DNA of 28,538 nucleotides from Bacteroidaceae bacterium (GTDB lineage Bacteria; Bacteroidota; Bacteroidia; Bacteroidales; Bacteroidaceae), in assembly GCA_900770655.1 (NCBI GenBank), contig CAAGLA010000046.1:1-28538 (forward strand), given 5' to 3'. Shown one piece after another: positions 1 through 6,144 of the stretch. The translations under genes were made by a program, and so were the position numbers. Each line of letters opens with the position of its first letter. The stretch's first letter is position 1. A model generated the notes under the pieces. It was not told the DNA's origin and did not search any database. It saw only the letters and a list, made by a program, of their open reading frames with translations.

Positions 1-16
1 CGGCATTATTAGGCAC

Positions 17-54
17 AACTTCCATCATCTGGGCTAGCCCAGATGATGGAAGTT
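17..54. repeat. 38-bp perfect palindrome
   Basis: Two 19-nt arms with no spacer meet at GGGCTAGCCC (31-40); every base from 17 to 54 pairs with its mirror. Neither side carries a T-tract, so it does not look like a standard intrinsic terminator, although it could be the stem of a terminator or an RNA-processing hairpin for a gene left of the window. It could also be a protein-binding palindrome or a relic of a mobile element end. The symmetry is directly visible; the role is unknown. Confidence 0.85.
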
Positions 55-120
55 ATCACCCGAAATGTCCAATAAGAACCTTTTAATAGATTTCCATCAC
101 CCATTTTGTCCAGGTAACCC
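55..120. repeat. Imperfect direct repeat, about 25 bp, two copies
   Basis: Copy 1 (55-80) and copy 2 (96-120) share ATCACCC, then four variable bases, TGTCCA, then a short gap and ACC. The start-to-start distance is 41 bp. The TTCCATCA piece just before copy 2 also occurs in the left arm of the adjacent palindrome (20-27). The mosaic of short shared words suggests a decayed repeat or element end, but no transposase remnant is visible in the window. Confidence 0.4.
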
Positions 121-152
121 AATATTGCCATTAATAACCATCTGCACTAACT

Positions 153-180
153 AAAAAAAGCGCAGACTTTCGCCAACGCC
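153..180 (-). terminator. Intrinsic terminator of the small RNA
   Basis: On the minus strand AAGGCGTTGG and the following GTCTGCGCTTT can form a hairpin with two wobbles and one mismatch around a CGAAAG loop, followed directly by seven Ts (159-153). The stem is imperfect; parts of it compete with the closing stem of the RNA rod. Confidence 0.45.
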
Positions 181-339
181 TTCAAGGTTCACCACAAACC
201 ACAATACAATTGGTAAGAGCCTGCACTTTATAGTACACACTCTCAATATGTATTGTTTTGCTCTCAACTTTCCGAGGTGGTGATTCTGAAGGCTATTGAG
301 CAAATTATTTCAAATGTCTTGCAATGCTTAAATCATTGT
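153..339 (-). ncRNA. Probable structured small RNA, 6S RNA-like (about 187 nt)
   Basis: On the minus strand a TAAATTTG -7 element (352-345) is followed by about 187 nt with no credible ORF, ending in a T-run (159-153). The transcript can fold into one long rod. From base to tip I see AGAC/GTCT with TTT/AAA, CAA/TTG, GCCTTCA/TGAAGGC, TCACCAC/GTGGTGA, then a large asymmetric bubble (about 20 nt on the 5' side, about 5 nt on the 3' side), then ACAATACA/TGTATTGT, ATTG/CAAT and AGAG/CTCT. A rod of about 185 nt with a central bubble is the hallmark of 6S RNA, which binds RNA polymerase as an open-promoter mimic. Size and shape support 6S; I cannot confirm it by sequence. Other small RNAs remain possible. 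Ends are estimated from the promoter and the T-run. Confidence 0.5.
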
Positions 340-344
340 CATTG

Positions 345-374
345 CAAATTTACGAAACTTTTTTCTAAAACGAA
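345..374 (-). promoter_or_regulatory. Candidate promoter of the small RNA
   Basis: TAAATTTG (352-345) matches the Bacteroidota -7 consensus TAnnTTTG. TTCG (374-371), one base off TTTG, lies 18 nt upstream, near the expected 19-nt spacing. A start near 339 is inferred. Confidence 0.45.
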
Positions 375-385
375 CAGATATGGTA

Positions 386-422
386 AAATAATATAGCGCA
401 AGTACATTGCGCTATATTATTT
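386..422 (-). terminator. Terminator of the patatin gene
   Basis: A 16-bp perfect stem (386-401 with 407-422) closes a 5-nt loop. It starts 25 nt after the patatin stop codon and is followed on the minus strand by a weakly T-rich stretch. It is placed to end transcription of the patatin gene before the small RNA region. Confidence 0.6.
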
Positions 423-446
423 AATTCGCCAATTAACACATACTTT

Positions 447-1304
447 CTACTCCATCTCGAAATCAATGGCTGCGGCGCAGTCGTAACCCTCTTGGTATAG
501 CGCAAGCAGTTTGCCGGTGTCGCGTTCCATTCGGCCAACCTCTATTGGACGTACAGGCCTTATAACGGTTGCCGTGCCATCTTTTTCCATTTGCTCTACC
601 AATTCAATCTCTCTGTTGTATATGGAGTTTCGCAGGCGAATGGCCTCTTTTGCCTTCGGGAACTTTCTGTAGAAGAAGAATGGCACTTTTGTCGGTTTCT
701 TTGGCTTTCGGTAACCGGCATTGCGTGTGAGCACAATTACGGGTTTTGTGCAGCCTTGCGACATTGCACGCTCAACGGGTATTGAGTCCGCTATACCTCC
801 GTCGAGCATAGGCACGCCGTCCAAGTATGTTATCGGGCACACAAACGGCAGGCTGCTCGAAGCCTTTACCAGCTCTATAACGCGCTTGGGATTCTCTTTT
901 TCCTGAATGTAGTTCGCTTGCCCTGTAAGGCAGTTTGTTGTTACCACTTCGAACCTTACGGTGCTGCGGGCGAGCGCATTGTAATCGTAAGGGTATATCT
1001 CTTCGGGCAGTTTATGGAAAAGAAGGTCGAAATCCATTATGTTGCCTTTGGCCAGTAGTTTCTTAAGCCCTATATAGTGGTATTTCTCCATCATATCTAT
1101 GTTCGAGAACTTTGCTCTTCCACGCTGGTTCGATATATATGAGAGAGCGTTGCAGGCTCCTGCGCTGACACCTATTATATATGGGAACCTAATGCCGCGG
1201 TCCATAAAGTTGTCGAGCACGCCAATAGTGAATATACCACGCATACCTCCCCCTTCGAGCACCAATCCACTCTTGCTTGTTATTCTGACTTGTCGTTTTT
1301 CCAT
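447..1304 (-). CDS. Patatin-like phospholipase family protein
   Basis: A cytosolic serine lipid hydrolase of the patatin family (acyl ester hydrolysis with a Ser-Asp dyad). The protein (285 aa from the chosen start) opens with the oxyanion-loop motif GGGMRG soon after the N-terminus. The nucleophile elbow is GVSAG (GxSxG) and the dyad Asp is in DGG (LDGGIADSIPVE). This is the bacterial YjjU/RssA-like architecture with a short C-terminal extension. I chose ATG at 1304 (MEKRQVR) over the upstream in-frame ATG at 1358: it sits next to the conserved core and has AAGGAA about 10 nt upstream. The gene stands alone, divergent from the redoxin gene, and ends at a strong hairpin. The substrate is unknown; phospholipid or lysophospholipid is the family expectation. 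Confidence 0.88.
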   Translation of the reverse strand: MEKRQVRITSKSGLVLEGGGMRGIFTIGVLDNFMDRGIRFPYIIGVSAGACNALSYISNQRGRAKFSNIDMMEKYHYIGLKKLLAKGNIMDFDLLFHKLPEEIYPYDYNALARSTVRFEVVTTNCLTGQANYIQEKENPKRVIELVKASSSLPFVCPITYLDGVPMLDGGIADSIPVERAMSQGCTKPVIVLTRNAGYRKPKKPTKVPFFFYRKFPKAKEAIRLRNSIYNREIELVEQMEKDGTATVIRPVRPIEVGRMERDTGKLLALYQEGYDCAAAIDFEME

Positions 1305-1324
1305 ATATAATACATTTCCTTGTT

Positions 1325-1332
1325 CAAAAATA
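1325..1332 (-). promoter_or_regulatory. Possible -7 element for the patatin gene
   Basis: TATTTTTG on the minus strand fits TAnnTTTG, about 20 nt before the chosen start codon. A TTTG (1359-1356) lies 23 nt upstream, longer than the usual 19 nt. Confidence 0.3.
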
Positions 1333-1430
1333 CAAATAACATTGTTATCTATGAACAAAGCCGTGCTGTTTTTTTCTCTTCTTTTTTATTTTTTAATATT
1401 GCCGCACTCTCTTTTTAAGGCTCTTTTTTC

Positions 1431-1438
1431 TATCTTCG
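1431..1438 (+). promoter_or_regulatory. Possible -7 element for the redoxin gene
   Basis: TATCTTCG is one base off TAnnTTTG and lies 34 nt before the start codon. No clear -33 TTTG is visible, only a T-rich stretch. Confidence 0.3.
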
Positions 1439-1472
1439 CACAAAATTAGAATCCAATATACATTACATTCCT

Positions 1473-2030
1473 ATGAAGAATTTTATCTATTCCCTATTGC
1501 TTATTTCACTTTCGGGTGTGGCCGGAGTCTCGGCTCAGGAGAGCAGTCCGGCGGCCGATTCTCTTGTTGTTTACGAACACGAATATATTGTAAAGGTGGG
1601 CGATATGGCCCCCGATTTTACTCTTGAGATGATTGACGGTACTCAGTTTACCCTCTCTCAGCATCGTGGCAAGGTTGTTATGCTTCAGTTTACAGCCGGT
1701 TGGTGCGGTATATGCCGTCGCGAGATGCCTTTCATTGAGAGCGATATATGGCAGCCGCACAAAGACGACAGCGATTTTGTTCTCGTTGCCGTAGACCGCG
1801 AAGAGACAAAGGAGCAGATTCTCGAATACCTGCCTAAGGTGGGTGTAACCTACCCTGTTGCAATGGACGCCAACGGTGATGTATTTGCAAGTTATGCCTT
1901 GCGCAATGCCGGTATTACCCGCAACGTGCTTATAGACCGCGAAGGAAGAATTGTAATGCTGACACGCCGTTTCGAGGAGGCTGAATTCAGAGAACTTGTA
2001 AATAAAATCAATTCAATGCTTGCCGAATAA
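1473..2030 (+). CDS. Secreted TlpA/AhpC-type thioredoxin-fold protein
   Basis: An exported thiol-disulfide oxidoreductase of the redoxin/TlpA family (185 aa). A signal peptide (residues 1-21, ending VSAQ) is followed by the redoxin start GDMAPDFTLEMIDG and the active site AGWCGIC, a CxxC motif at about residues 77-80. The later V-T-Y-P-V-A segment and IDREGRIV are also typical. Such proteins reduce periplasmic disulfides or act in thiol-based defence; no dedicated partner is encoded beside it. It is a single gene between the divergent patatin promoter region and a bidirectional terminator. The exact role (TlpA-like reductase versus peroxiredoxin-like) is not resolved; the CxxC motif favours the former. 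Confidence 0.88.
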   Translation: MKNFIYSLLLISLSGVAGVSAQESSPAADSLVVYEHEYIVKVGDMAPDFTLEMIDGTQFTLSQHRGKVVMLQFTAGWCGICRREMPFIESDIWQPHKDDSDFVLVAVDREETKEQILEYLPKVGVTYPVAMDANGDVFASYALRNAGITRNVLIDREGRIVMLTRRFEEAEFRELVNKINSMLAE

Positions 2031-2049
2031 AAAAAGTCCTCAATTATAC

Positions 2050-2083
2050 AAAAAAAGGAACTCACGCGTGAGTTCCTTTTTTT
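2050..2083. terminator. Bidirectional terminator between redoxin gene and galE
   Basis: A perfect 34-bp palindrome centred at 2066/2067 (CTCACGCGTGAG core) is flanked by an A-run on the left and a T-run on the right. Each strand therefore ends in a GC hairpin plus a U-tract. It lies between convergent genes and should serve both. Confidence 0.9.
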
Positions 2084-2102
2084 TTGTAAATAATATGTAG
2101 TA

Positions 2103-3119
2103 TTACTCTTCGAAACCGTTAGGGTTGTTCTTCTGCCAGTTCCAGCTGTCGCGGCACATCTCCTCGATACCGAATTCAGCCTTCCAGCCAAGTTCTGCTT
2201 CGGCCTTTGCCGGGTTGCAGTAGCAAGTTGCAATGTCACCCGGACGGCGTGGCTTGATAGCGTATGGAACAGGAACACCGTTTGCCTTTTCGAAAGCCTT
2301 TACAACGTCGAGCACAGAGTAGCCGTGGCCTGTACCAATGTTGTAGATAGCAATACCCTTGTTGGCAACAATAGCCTTCAATGCAGCAACGTGAGCACGG
2401 GCGAGGTCCACTACGTGAATGTAGTCGCGAACACCTGTACCGTCGTGAGTGTCGTAGTCGTTACCGAACACGCCGAGTTCAGCACGCTTGCCCACAGCTG
2501 TCTGGGTGATGTAAGGCATAAGGTTGTTGGGGATACCGTTGGGGTTCTCGCCAATAGTGCCGCTCTTGTGCGCACCAATAGGGTTGAAATAACGCAACAG
2601 AACAATGTTCCACTCGTTGTCGGCCTTCTGAATATCCATAAGAACCTCCTCGAGCATAGATTTTGTCTGTCCGTAAGGGTTTGTGCAGTGGCCCTTTGGG
2701 CACTCCTCGGTGATAGGAATAATAGCAGGGTCGCCATAAACGGTTGCGCTGGAAGAGAAAATCATATTCTTGCAGCCATTCTTGCGCATAACATCTACAA
2801 GAACGAAAGTACCGTTCATATTGTTTTCGTAGTACTCCAGAGGCTTGGCACAGCTCTCGCCCACAGCCTTAAGACCGGCAAAGTGGATACAAGCATCGAA
2901 CTTGTGCTCGTCGAAAACCTTCTGCAAGCCTTCGCGGTCGCGAATGTCAACCTTGTAGAAAGGAACCTCTTTGCCAATAATCTTGGCAACTCGTTTCAGC
3001 GAGATAGGAGAAGAGTTGTCGAGGTTATCGACTACAACAGCCTCGTGACCGGCTTCTGTCAACTCAATTAAGGTGTGGCTACCAATGAAACCAGCACCAC
3101 CAGTTAGTAGAATTTTCAT
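2103..3119 (-). CDS. galE: UDP-glucose 4-epimerase
   Basis: GalE interconverts UDP-glucose and UDP-galactose (Leloir pathway and sugar-nucleotide supply for surface glycans) with bound NAD, in the cytosol. The 338-aa length is the family norm. The Rossmann motif GGAGFIGSH begins at residue 7. The catalytic Ser region is FSSSATVYG and the Tyr-Lys pair is in YGQTK. LRYFNPIGAH and the C-terminal RRPGDIATCY are characteristic of GalE. The start MKILLTGG is unambiguous. The gene is monocistronic, with a consensus promoter (3224-3194) and a shared terminator. Nothing unusual in the sequence. Confidence 0.96.
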   Translation of the reverse strand: MKILLTGGAGFIGSHTLIELTEAGHEAVVVDNLDNSSPISLKRVAKIIGKEVPFYKVDIRDREGLQKVFDEHKFDACIHFAGLKAVGESCAKPLEYYENNMNGTFVLVDVMRKNGCKNMIFSSSATVYGDPAIIPITEECPKGHCTNPYGQTKSMLEEVLMDIQKADNEWNIVLLRYFNPIGAHKSGTIGENPNGIPNNLMPYITQTAVGKRAELGVFGNDYDTHDGTGVRDYIHVVDLARAHVAALKAIVANKGIAIYNIGTGHGYSVLDVVKAFEKANGVPVPYAIKPRRPGDIATCYCNPAKAEAELGWKAEFGIEEMCRDSWNWQKNNPNGFEE

Positions 3120-3193
3120 TTCGGTAAGTTTGTTATAATGTTTATTGTGTTGTTATAGTCACATAATTGTTAATTGCGGAGCATAACCTATCG

Positions 3194-3224
3194 CAAATTT
3201 AATACATTTTATTTACAAAACAAA
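3194..3224 (-). promoter_or_regulatory. galE promoter (TTTG-N19-TAAATTTG)
   Basis: On the minus strand TTTG (3224-3221) and TAAATTTG (3201-3194) are separated by exactly 19 nt, the Bacteroidota housekeeping spacing. Transcription would begin about 70 nt before the galE start. Confidence 0.65.
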
Positions 3225-3273
3225 AATATTACTGCAATATACTAAAAAGCAATATCTTATTTTAATTATACGC

Positions 3274-3327
3274 GTTTTTGTTCGATATAACACATAAAAC
3301 CGCGGTGTTTTTATTCGATATAACAAA
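3274..3327. repeat. 21-bp direct repeat, 33-bp period, between galE and rpsP
   Basis: Copies at 3274-3294 and 3307-3327 read GTTTTTnTTCGATATAACAn followed by A, differing at only two positions. The 33-bp period is about three helical turns, so both copies face the same side of DNA, as expected for paired regulator sites. It lies upstream of both the galE and rpsP promoters. The function is unproven. Confidence 0.6.
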
Positions 3328-3415
3328 CAAATTCTGTTATCGGGTCCAAAATAGATTCGCAATTCGCAATTCCAATTCCAGCTACATAACTTAAAATAAT
3401 TGCTTTAAAAAGAGG

Positions 3416-3442
3416 TTGTTTGGCAAAAAAGTATTATCTTTG
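3416..3442 (+). promoter_or_regulatory. rpsP promoter
   Basis: TATCTTTG (3435-3442) is a textbook Bacteroidota -7 element and is followed by the usual GC-rich start region. Upstream TTG (3416-3418) and TTTG (3419-3422) lie 16 and 12 nt away, closer than the ideal 19, so the -33 element is uncertain. The leader to the rpsP start is about 55 nt. Confidence 0.55.
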
Positions 3443-3504
3443 CGCCGCTAATACGGGATATTAGCTAACTCAAATCATTAATCCATTAAAAAAACAATTA
3501 GAAA

Positions 3505-4068
3505 ATGGCAACAAAAATCAGACTTCAGAGAAGAGGCCACAAACACTATGCCTTCTACTCTATCGTGATTGCAGATTCGAGAGCTCCACGTGATGGAAAG
3601 TTCACCGAGAAAATCGGTACCTACAACCCTAACACAAATCCTGCTTCTGTAGAGTTGAACTTCGAGCGCGCTTTGTGGTGGGTAAACAACGGTGCTACTC
3701 CTACCGACACTGTACGCAGCATTCTTTCTAGAGAGGGTGTTTATATGATGAAGCACTTGCAGGGCGGTGTTAAGAAGGGTGCATTTGACGAGGCTGCTGC
3801 TCAGGCTAAGTTCGATGCTTGGAAAACAGCTAAGGTAAATGCTCTCAACGGTGTTAAGAGCACTGAAGAGCAGGCTAAGCGTGACGCTAAGAAGGCACGT
3901 TTGGAGGCAGAGAAAGAGGTTAATGCAGCTATTGCAAAGAAGGTGGCAGAAAAGAAGGCTGCCGAGGCTCTTGCAAAGGCTGAGGCTGAGGCAGCCGCTG
4001 CTGCTGAAGCTGCCGAGGCTACAGAGGCTCCTGCAGAGGAGGCTGCTGAGGCACCAGCAGAGGCATAA
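3505..4068 (+). CDS. rpsP: 30S ribosomal protein S16 with long C-terminal tail
   Basis: S16 binds 16S rRNA and is needed for 30S assembly. The first ~80 residues are the S16 core: KIRLQRRGHKHYAFYSIVIADSRAPRDGKFTE is the diagnostic opening (two motifs KIRLQRRG and FYSIVIADSR), then IGTYNP and DTVRSILSREGVY. Most bacterial S16 proteins are 80-90 aa; here an extension to 187 aa is present. It is a Lys/Glu-rich segment (about 115-155) followed by an Ala/Glu-rich tail, as known in Bacteroides. The usual rimM-trmD-rplS neighbours of other phyla are absent. A promoter and a UUCG-loop terminator make it monocistronic. Confidence 0.96.
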   Translation: MATKIRLQRRGHKHYAFYSIVIADSRAPRDGKFTEKIGTYNPNTNPASVELNFERALWWVNNGATPTDTVRSILSREGVYMMKHLQGGVKKGAFDEAAAQAKFDAWKTAKVNALNGVKSTEEQAKRDAKKARLEAEKEVNAAIAKKVAEKKAAEALAKAEAEAAAAAEAAEATEAPAEEAAEAPAEA

Positions 4069-4098
4069 GCTACTCTTTGTAACGAATGCTTTTAAGAT

Positions 4099-4137
4099 AA
4101 AGGTTGTCAACTTCGGTTGTCAACCTTTGTTTTTTTT
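4099..4137 (+). terminator. rpsP intrinsic terminator
   Basis: The stem AAAGGTTG-t-CAAC / GTTG-t-CAACCTTT (one T-T mismatch) closes a C(TTCG)G tetraloop at 4112-4115 and is followed by a T-run to 4137. Confidence 0.9.
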
Positions 4138-4150
4138 AGCACGGCATTGC

Positions 4151-4181
4151 TTTGCTTTTAGTACAAAAAGGAGTATTTTTG
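4151..4181 (+). promoter_or_regulatory. Promoter of the S41-like lipoprotein gene
   Basis: TTTG (4151-4154), exactly 19 nt, then TATTTTTG (4174-4181): a full match to the Bacteroidota promoter consensus, giving a leader of about 30 nt before the start at 4219. Confidence 0.7.
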
Positions 4182-4218
4182 CATTTGTCAATTACGTTTT
4201 ATTCCTATAATATAATTA

Positions 4219-5505
4219 ATGAGAAAGTTTTCATACATATCTTTTATATGTTCAATGTTTCTTCTCGCTCTCTTTTCTTGTGGCGAGGACAGAACGCACG
4301 AATACAAGGAGATGACAAAAGAGAATCAATGGATTTATTCTACAATGAAGGATGTATATCTATGGGGCGATTCCATTAAGAAACCCTCGCAGAAAGATTT
4401 CTTCCAGACCACAAATAAATTCTTCAATTCTATCCTTGCTGCCGGAGACAATGTTTCATTCTTTACCGATACAGTTGCGCAGAGTTCGTATGGCTTTATA
4501 TTTGCCAATATGCGCGACCCGCTCGGTGAACGCCCAAGCAAGGTATATTCTCTTGTGCTATACGTTGAGCCCGGTTCGCCGGCCGACATTGCCGGCTTGA
4601 AGCGCGGTACTTGGATATCGGCTGTTGGAGGCAAGGCTCTTACTCTCTCTACAAGCAATCTTCTGTCGTTCGGCAATGGAACAGAAGTTGTTACAGAATA
4701 TATCGATTCCGACGAAGAGAACTATTTTTGGGTAAGTTCCGATACCTTGACAATTCCGGCATCTGTTGATATAACTCCTTCTGCAATACCTTTTGATTCT
4801 GTTTACTCCTTGCGCGAAAAGAGAATAGGTTACTTGCTGTGCAACAGTTTCCACGGCGAAGGTTTCTTGGAAGAGAGTAAAAGGGTTCTTTCCGGTTTCC
4901 GCTCAGCGGAAGTAACCGATATTGTCATAGACCTTAGGTACAACAACGGCGGTTCTTTACGCAACGCTGCGTTGCTTGCAAGTGCTTTGGTGCCCGATGC
5001 GTCAATTGGCACCACCTTCTGTTCTTTAAAAGGGAGAAATTCTATCAGCGATACCACTTATTTGTACGAAGAGCAGCCCTACTCTTTTGGTGACAAGAAT
5101 ATCTATATAATAACAGGTGAAGCCACTACCGGCGTTGCCCAACTTTTTGTACAATCTCTCAACGCCACCCGCTCAATGTATGAACTTATGGTTATTGGCG
5201 AGGAAGGCTCCTCAGCCGTTGTCTATACCGAGACTATTTCATCGCCCTACGGCTTTGCCATTAACCCTGCTGTTGCATATATTCACAACGCACAAGGCGA
5301 TAGATTGTCTTCTACAGGTATTGCTGTAGATTATGCCTTGCAGGAACTTGCCGATATAAAGCACATAAAGCCGCTTGGCGACCAGCAGGAATATATGTTG
5401 TACAATACAACGTATCTTATAGTAAACGGAACACTTCCTGTAGCCCATAATAGAGCACGCGAGTGTTTTCTTTCCCCTTTCGGTCCTCGGTTGGTTGAAA
5501 AATAG
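4219..5505 (+). CDS. S41 (CtpA-like) peptidase homologue, lipoprotein, catalytic residues apparently lost
   Basis: A 428-aa lipoprotein (SPII lipobox LFSC, Cys21, then GED). An N-terminal helical segment (about 30-80) is followed by a PDZ-like region (SPADIAGLKRGTWISAVGGK) and an S41 core with IGYLLCNSF and DLRYNNGGSLRNAALLASALV. In active CtpA-type members the nucleophile lies in a TASASE-like motif. Here the aligned segment is GEATTGVAQLFVQSL (300-314), placing Ala307 where Ser is expected. The GETTYGK-type loop carrying the general-base Lys reads GEEGSSAVV (327-335), with Ala333 at the Lys position. This alignment was made by eye. The fold is clear; I infer a non-catalytic binding protein, perhaps for peptides or as a decoy or scaffold. 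Monocistronic, with its own promoter and terminator; envelope-located and possibly surface-exposed. Confidence 0.82.
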   Translation: MRKFSYISFICSMFLLALFSCGEDRTHEYKEMTKENQWIYSTMKDVYLWGDSIKKPSQKDFFQTTNKFFNSILAAGDNVSFFTDTVAQSSYGFIFANMRDPLGERPSKVYSLVLYVEPGSPADIAGLKRGTWISAVGGKALTLSTSNLLSFGNGTEVVTEYIDSDEENYFWVSSDTLTIPASVDITPSAIPFDSVYSLREKRIGYLLCNSFHGEGFLEESKRVLSGFRSAEVTDIVIDLRYNNGGSLRNAALLASALVPDASIGTTFCSLKGRNSISDTTYLYEEQPYSFGDKNIYIITGEATTGVAQLFVQSLNATRSMYELMVIGEEGSSAVVYTETISSPYGFAINPAVAYIHNAQGDRLSSTGIAVDYALQELADIKHIKPLGDQQEYMLYNTTYLIVNGTLPVAHNRARECFLSPFGPRLVEK

Positions 5506-5526
5506 AATCTTGATAAAACAGTATGT

Positions 5527-5559
5527 AAAGGTGGTGGCATAAAAGCTACCACCTTTTTT
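5527..5559 (+). terminator. Terminator of the S41-like gene
   Basis: A 12-bp stem (AAAGGTGGTGGC with GCTACCACCTTT, one G-T wobble) with a 6-nt loop is followed by a T-run. Confidence 0.85.
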
Positions 5560-5637
5560 CTACGCTTTTTTATTATCGCTAAACATACTGCCCGCTTTTT
5601 GTGTTATTCCATTAAATAACCATAAAAAAATAGTGGA

Positions 5638-6120
5638 ATGAAAAAGTATGTTTTTTTTGCAGCTTGGGCTGCTGTGTCGCTCTTTTCGGCTTGTAATTCG
5701 TGCAATGGCAACGGCCAAGAGGGTGTAATTATTGAGAGTGACAGCATATATATGCTGAACGATTCTACCGTTGCCGGTGTGCAGACATTTGTCTTTGAAG
5801 GTACAGCGCCAATGGCCGACAATGCTCTTGCCGATGTTATGCTGGCTGTGAGCACTGTGAGCCTTAACGAAGACGGTACATTTACAATTACCACCGATTA
5901 CATAGATGAGGGTCTTGCTACGCAAACCGACAATGGCGATGCCATAATAATTATGGGTGGCGGGAACGACAGTACTGCAACAATCATACAGCTTATGTCG
6001 GCAAACAATATGCCTGCCGTTAACTTTATGATGATGCAGGACAGCTCGCTGGTAAAGGTTGACAAGAACGGAAAGCCGGTGAGCAATAATCCCGGCCATA
6101 AGTTGACAATACAGAAGTAA
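5638..6120 (+). CDS. Small lipoprotein with NlpE-N-like domain
   Basis: A 160-aa lipoprotein: lipobox FSAC with Cys19, preceded by a short hydrophobic segment. The body is beta-rich. FEGTAPMADNALADVML, then NEDGTFTITTDYID and near the end LVKVDKNGKPV followed by HKLTIQK, resemble the NlpE N-terminal domain (FEGTLPCADC...DGTFTLT...LDKDGKPI...YTL). The CxxC pair that NlpE carries after the GTLP motif is missing (ADNA instead), so metal or redox sensing by that pair is unlikely. It is the first gene of a co-directional trio, with a 24-nt gap to the next. I see no clear consensus promoter. Family assignment is moderate; an unassigned lipoprotein is the alternative. Confidence 0.65.
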   Translation: MKKYVFFAAWAAVSLFSACNSCNGNGQEGVIIESDSIYMLNDSTVAGVQTFVFEGTAPMADNALADVMLAVSTVSLNEDGTFTITTDYIDEGLATQTDNGDAIIIMGGGNDSTATIIQLMSANNMPAVNFMMMQDSSLVKVDKNGKPVSNNPGHKLTIQK

Positions 6121-6144
6121 AATTAACACTAAACAAATAGAGTT

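Larger units (their letters stand above)
3120..3504. other. galE-rpsP divergent intergenic region (385 bp)
   Basis: There is no credible coding sequence here. The stretch holds the galE promoter (3224-3194), the 33-bp-period direct repeat (3274-3327), the rpsP promoter (3416-3442) and an approximately 55-nt rpsP leader. The remainder is AT-rich. Confidence 0.7.

Noticed and set aside
17..54. Palindrome as an ordinary intrinsic terminator
   Set aside because: No T-tract on either side; listed as a repeat of unknown role instead.
153..339. tracrRNA or CRISPR leader in the left intergenic region
   Set aside because: No repeat array, anti-repeat or cas gene is visible in the window; the whole-length rod fold better suits a 6S-like RNA.
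1305..1358. Longer patatin N-terminus starting at the upstream ATG
   Set aside because: The extra 18 residues do not fit the family core and a ribosome-binding-like AAGGAA sits before the inner ATG.
2325..3071. A 248-aa open frame on the plus strand over galE
   Set aside because: It lies antisense to a confidently identified galE and has no family features; it is a shadow of the galE codon pattern.
5560..6129. A 189-aa minus-strand frame opposite the NlpE-like gene
   Set aside because: The plus-strand gene has a lipobox and a beta-rich family pattern; the reverse frame has no recognisable feature.
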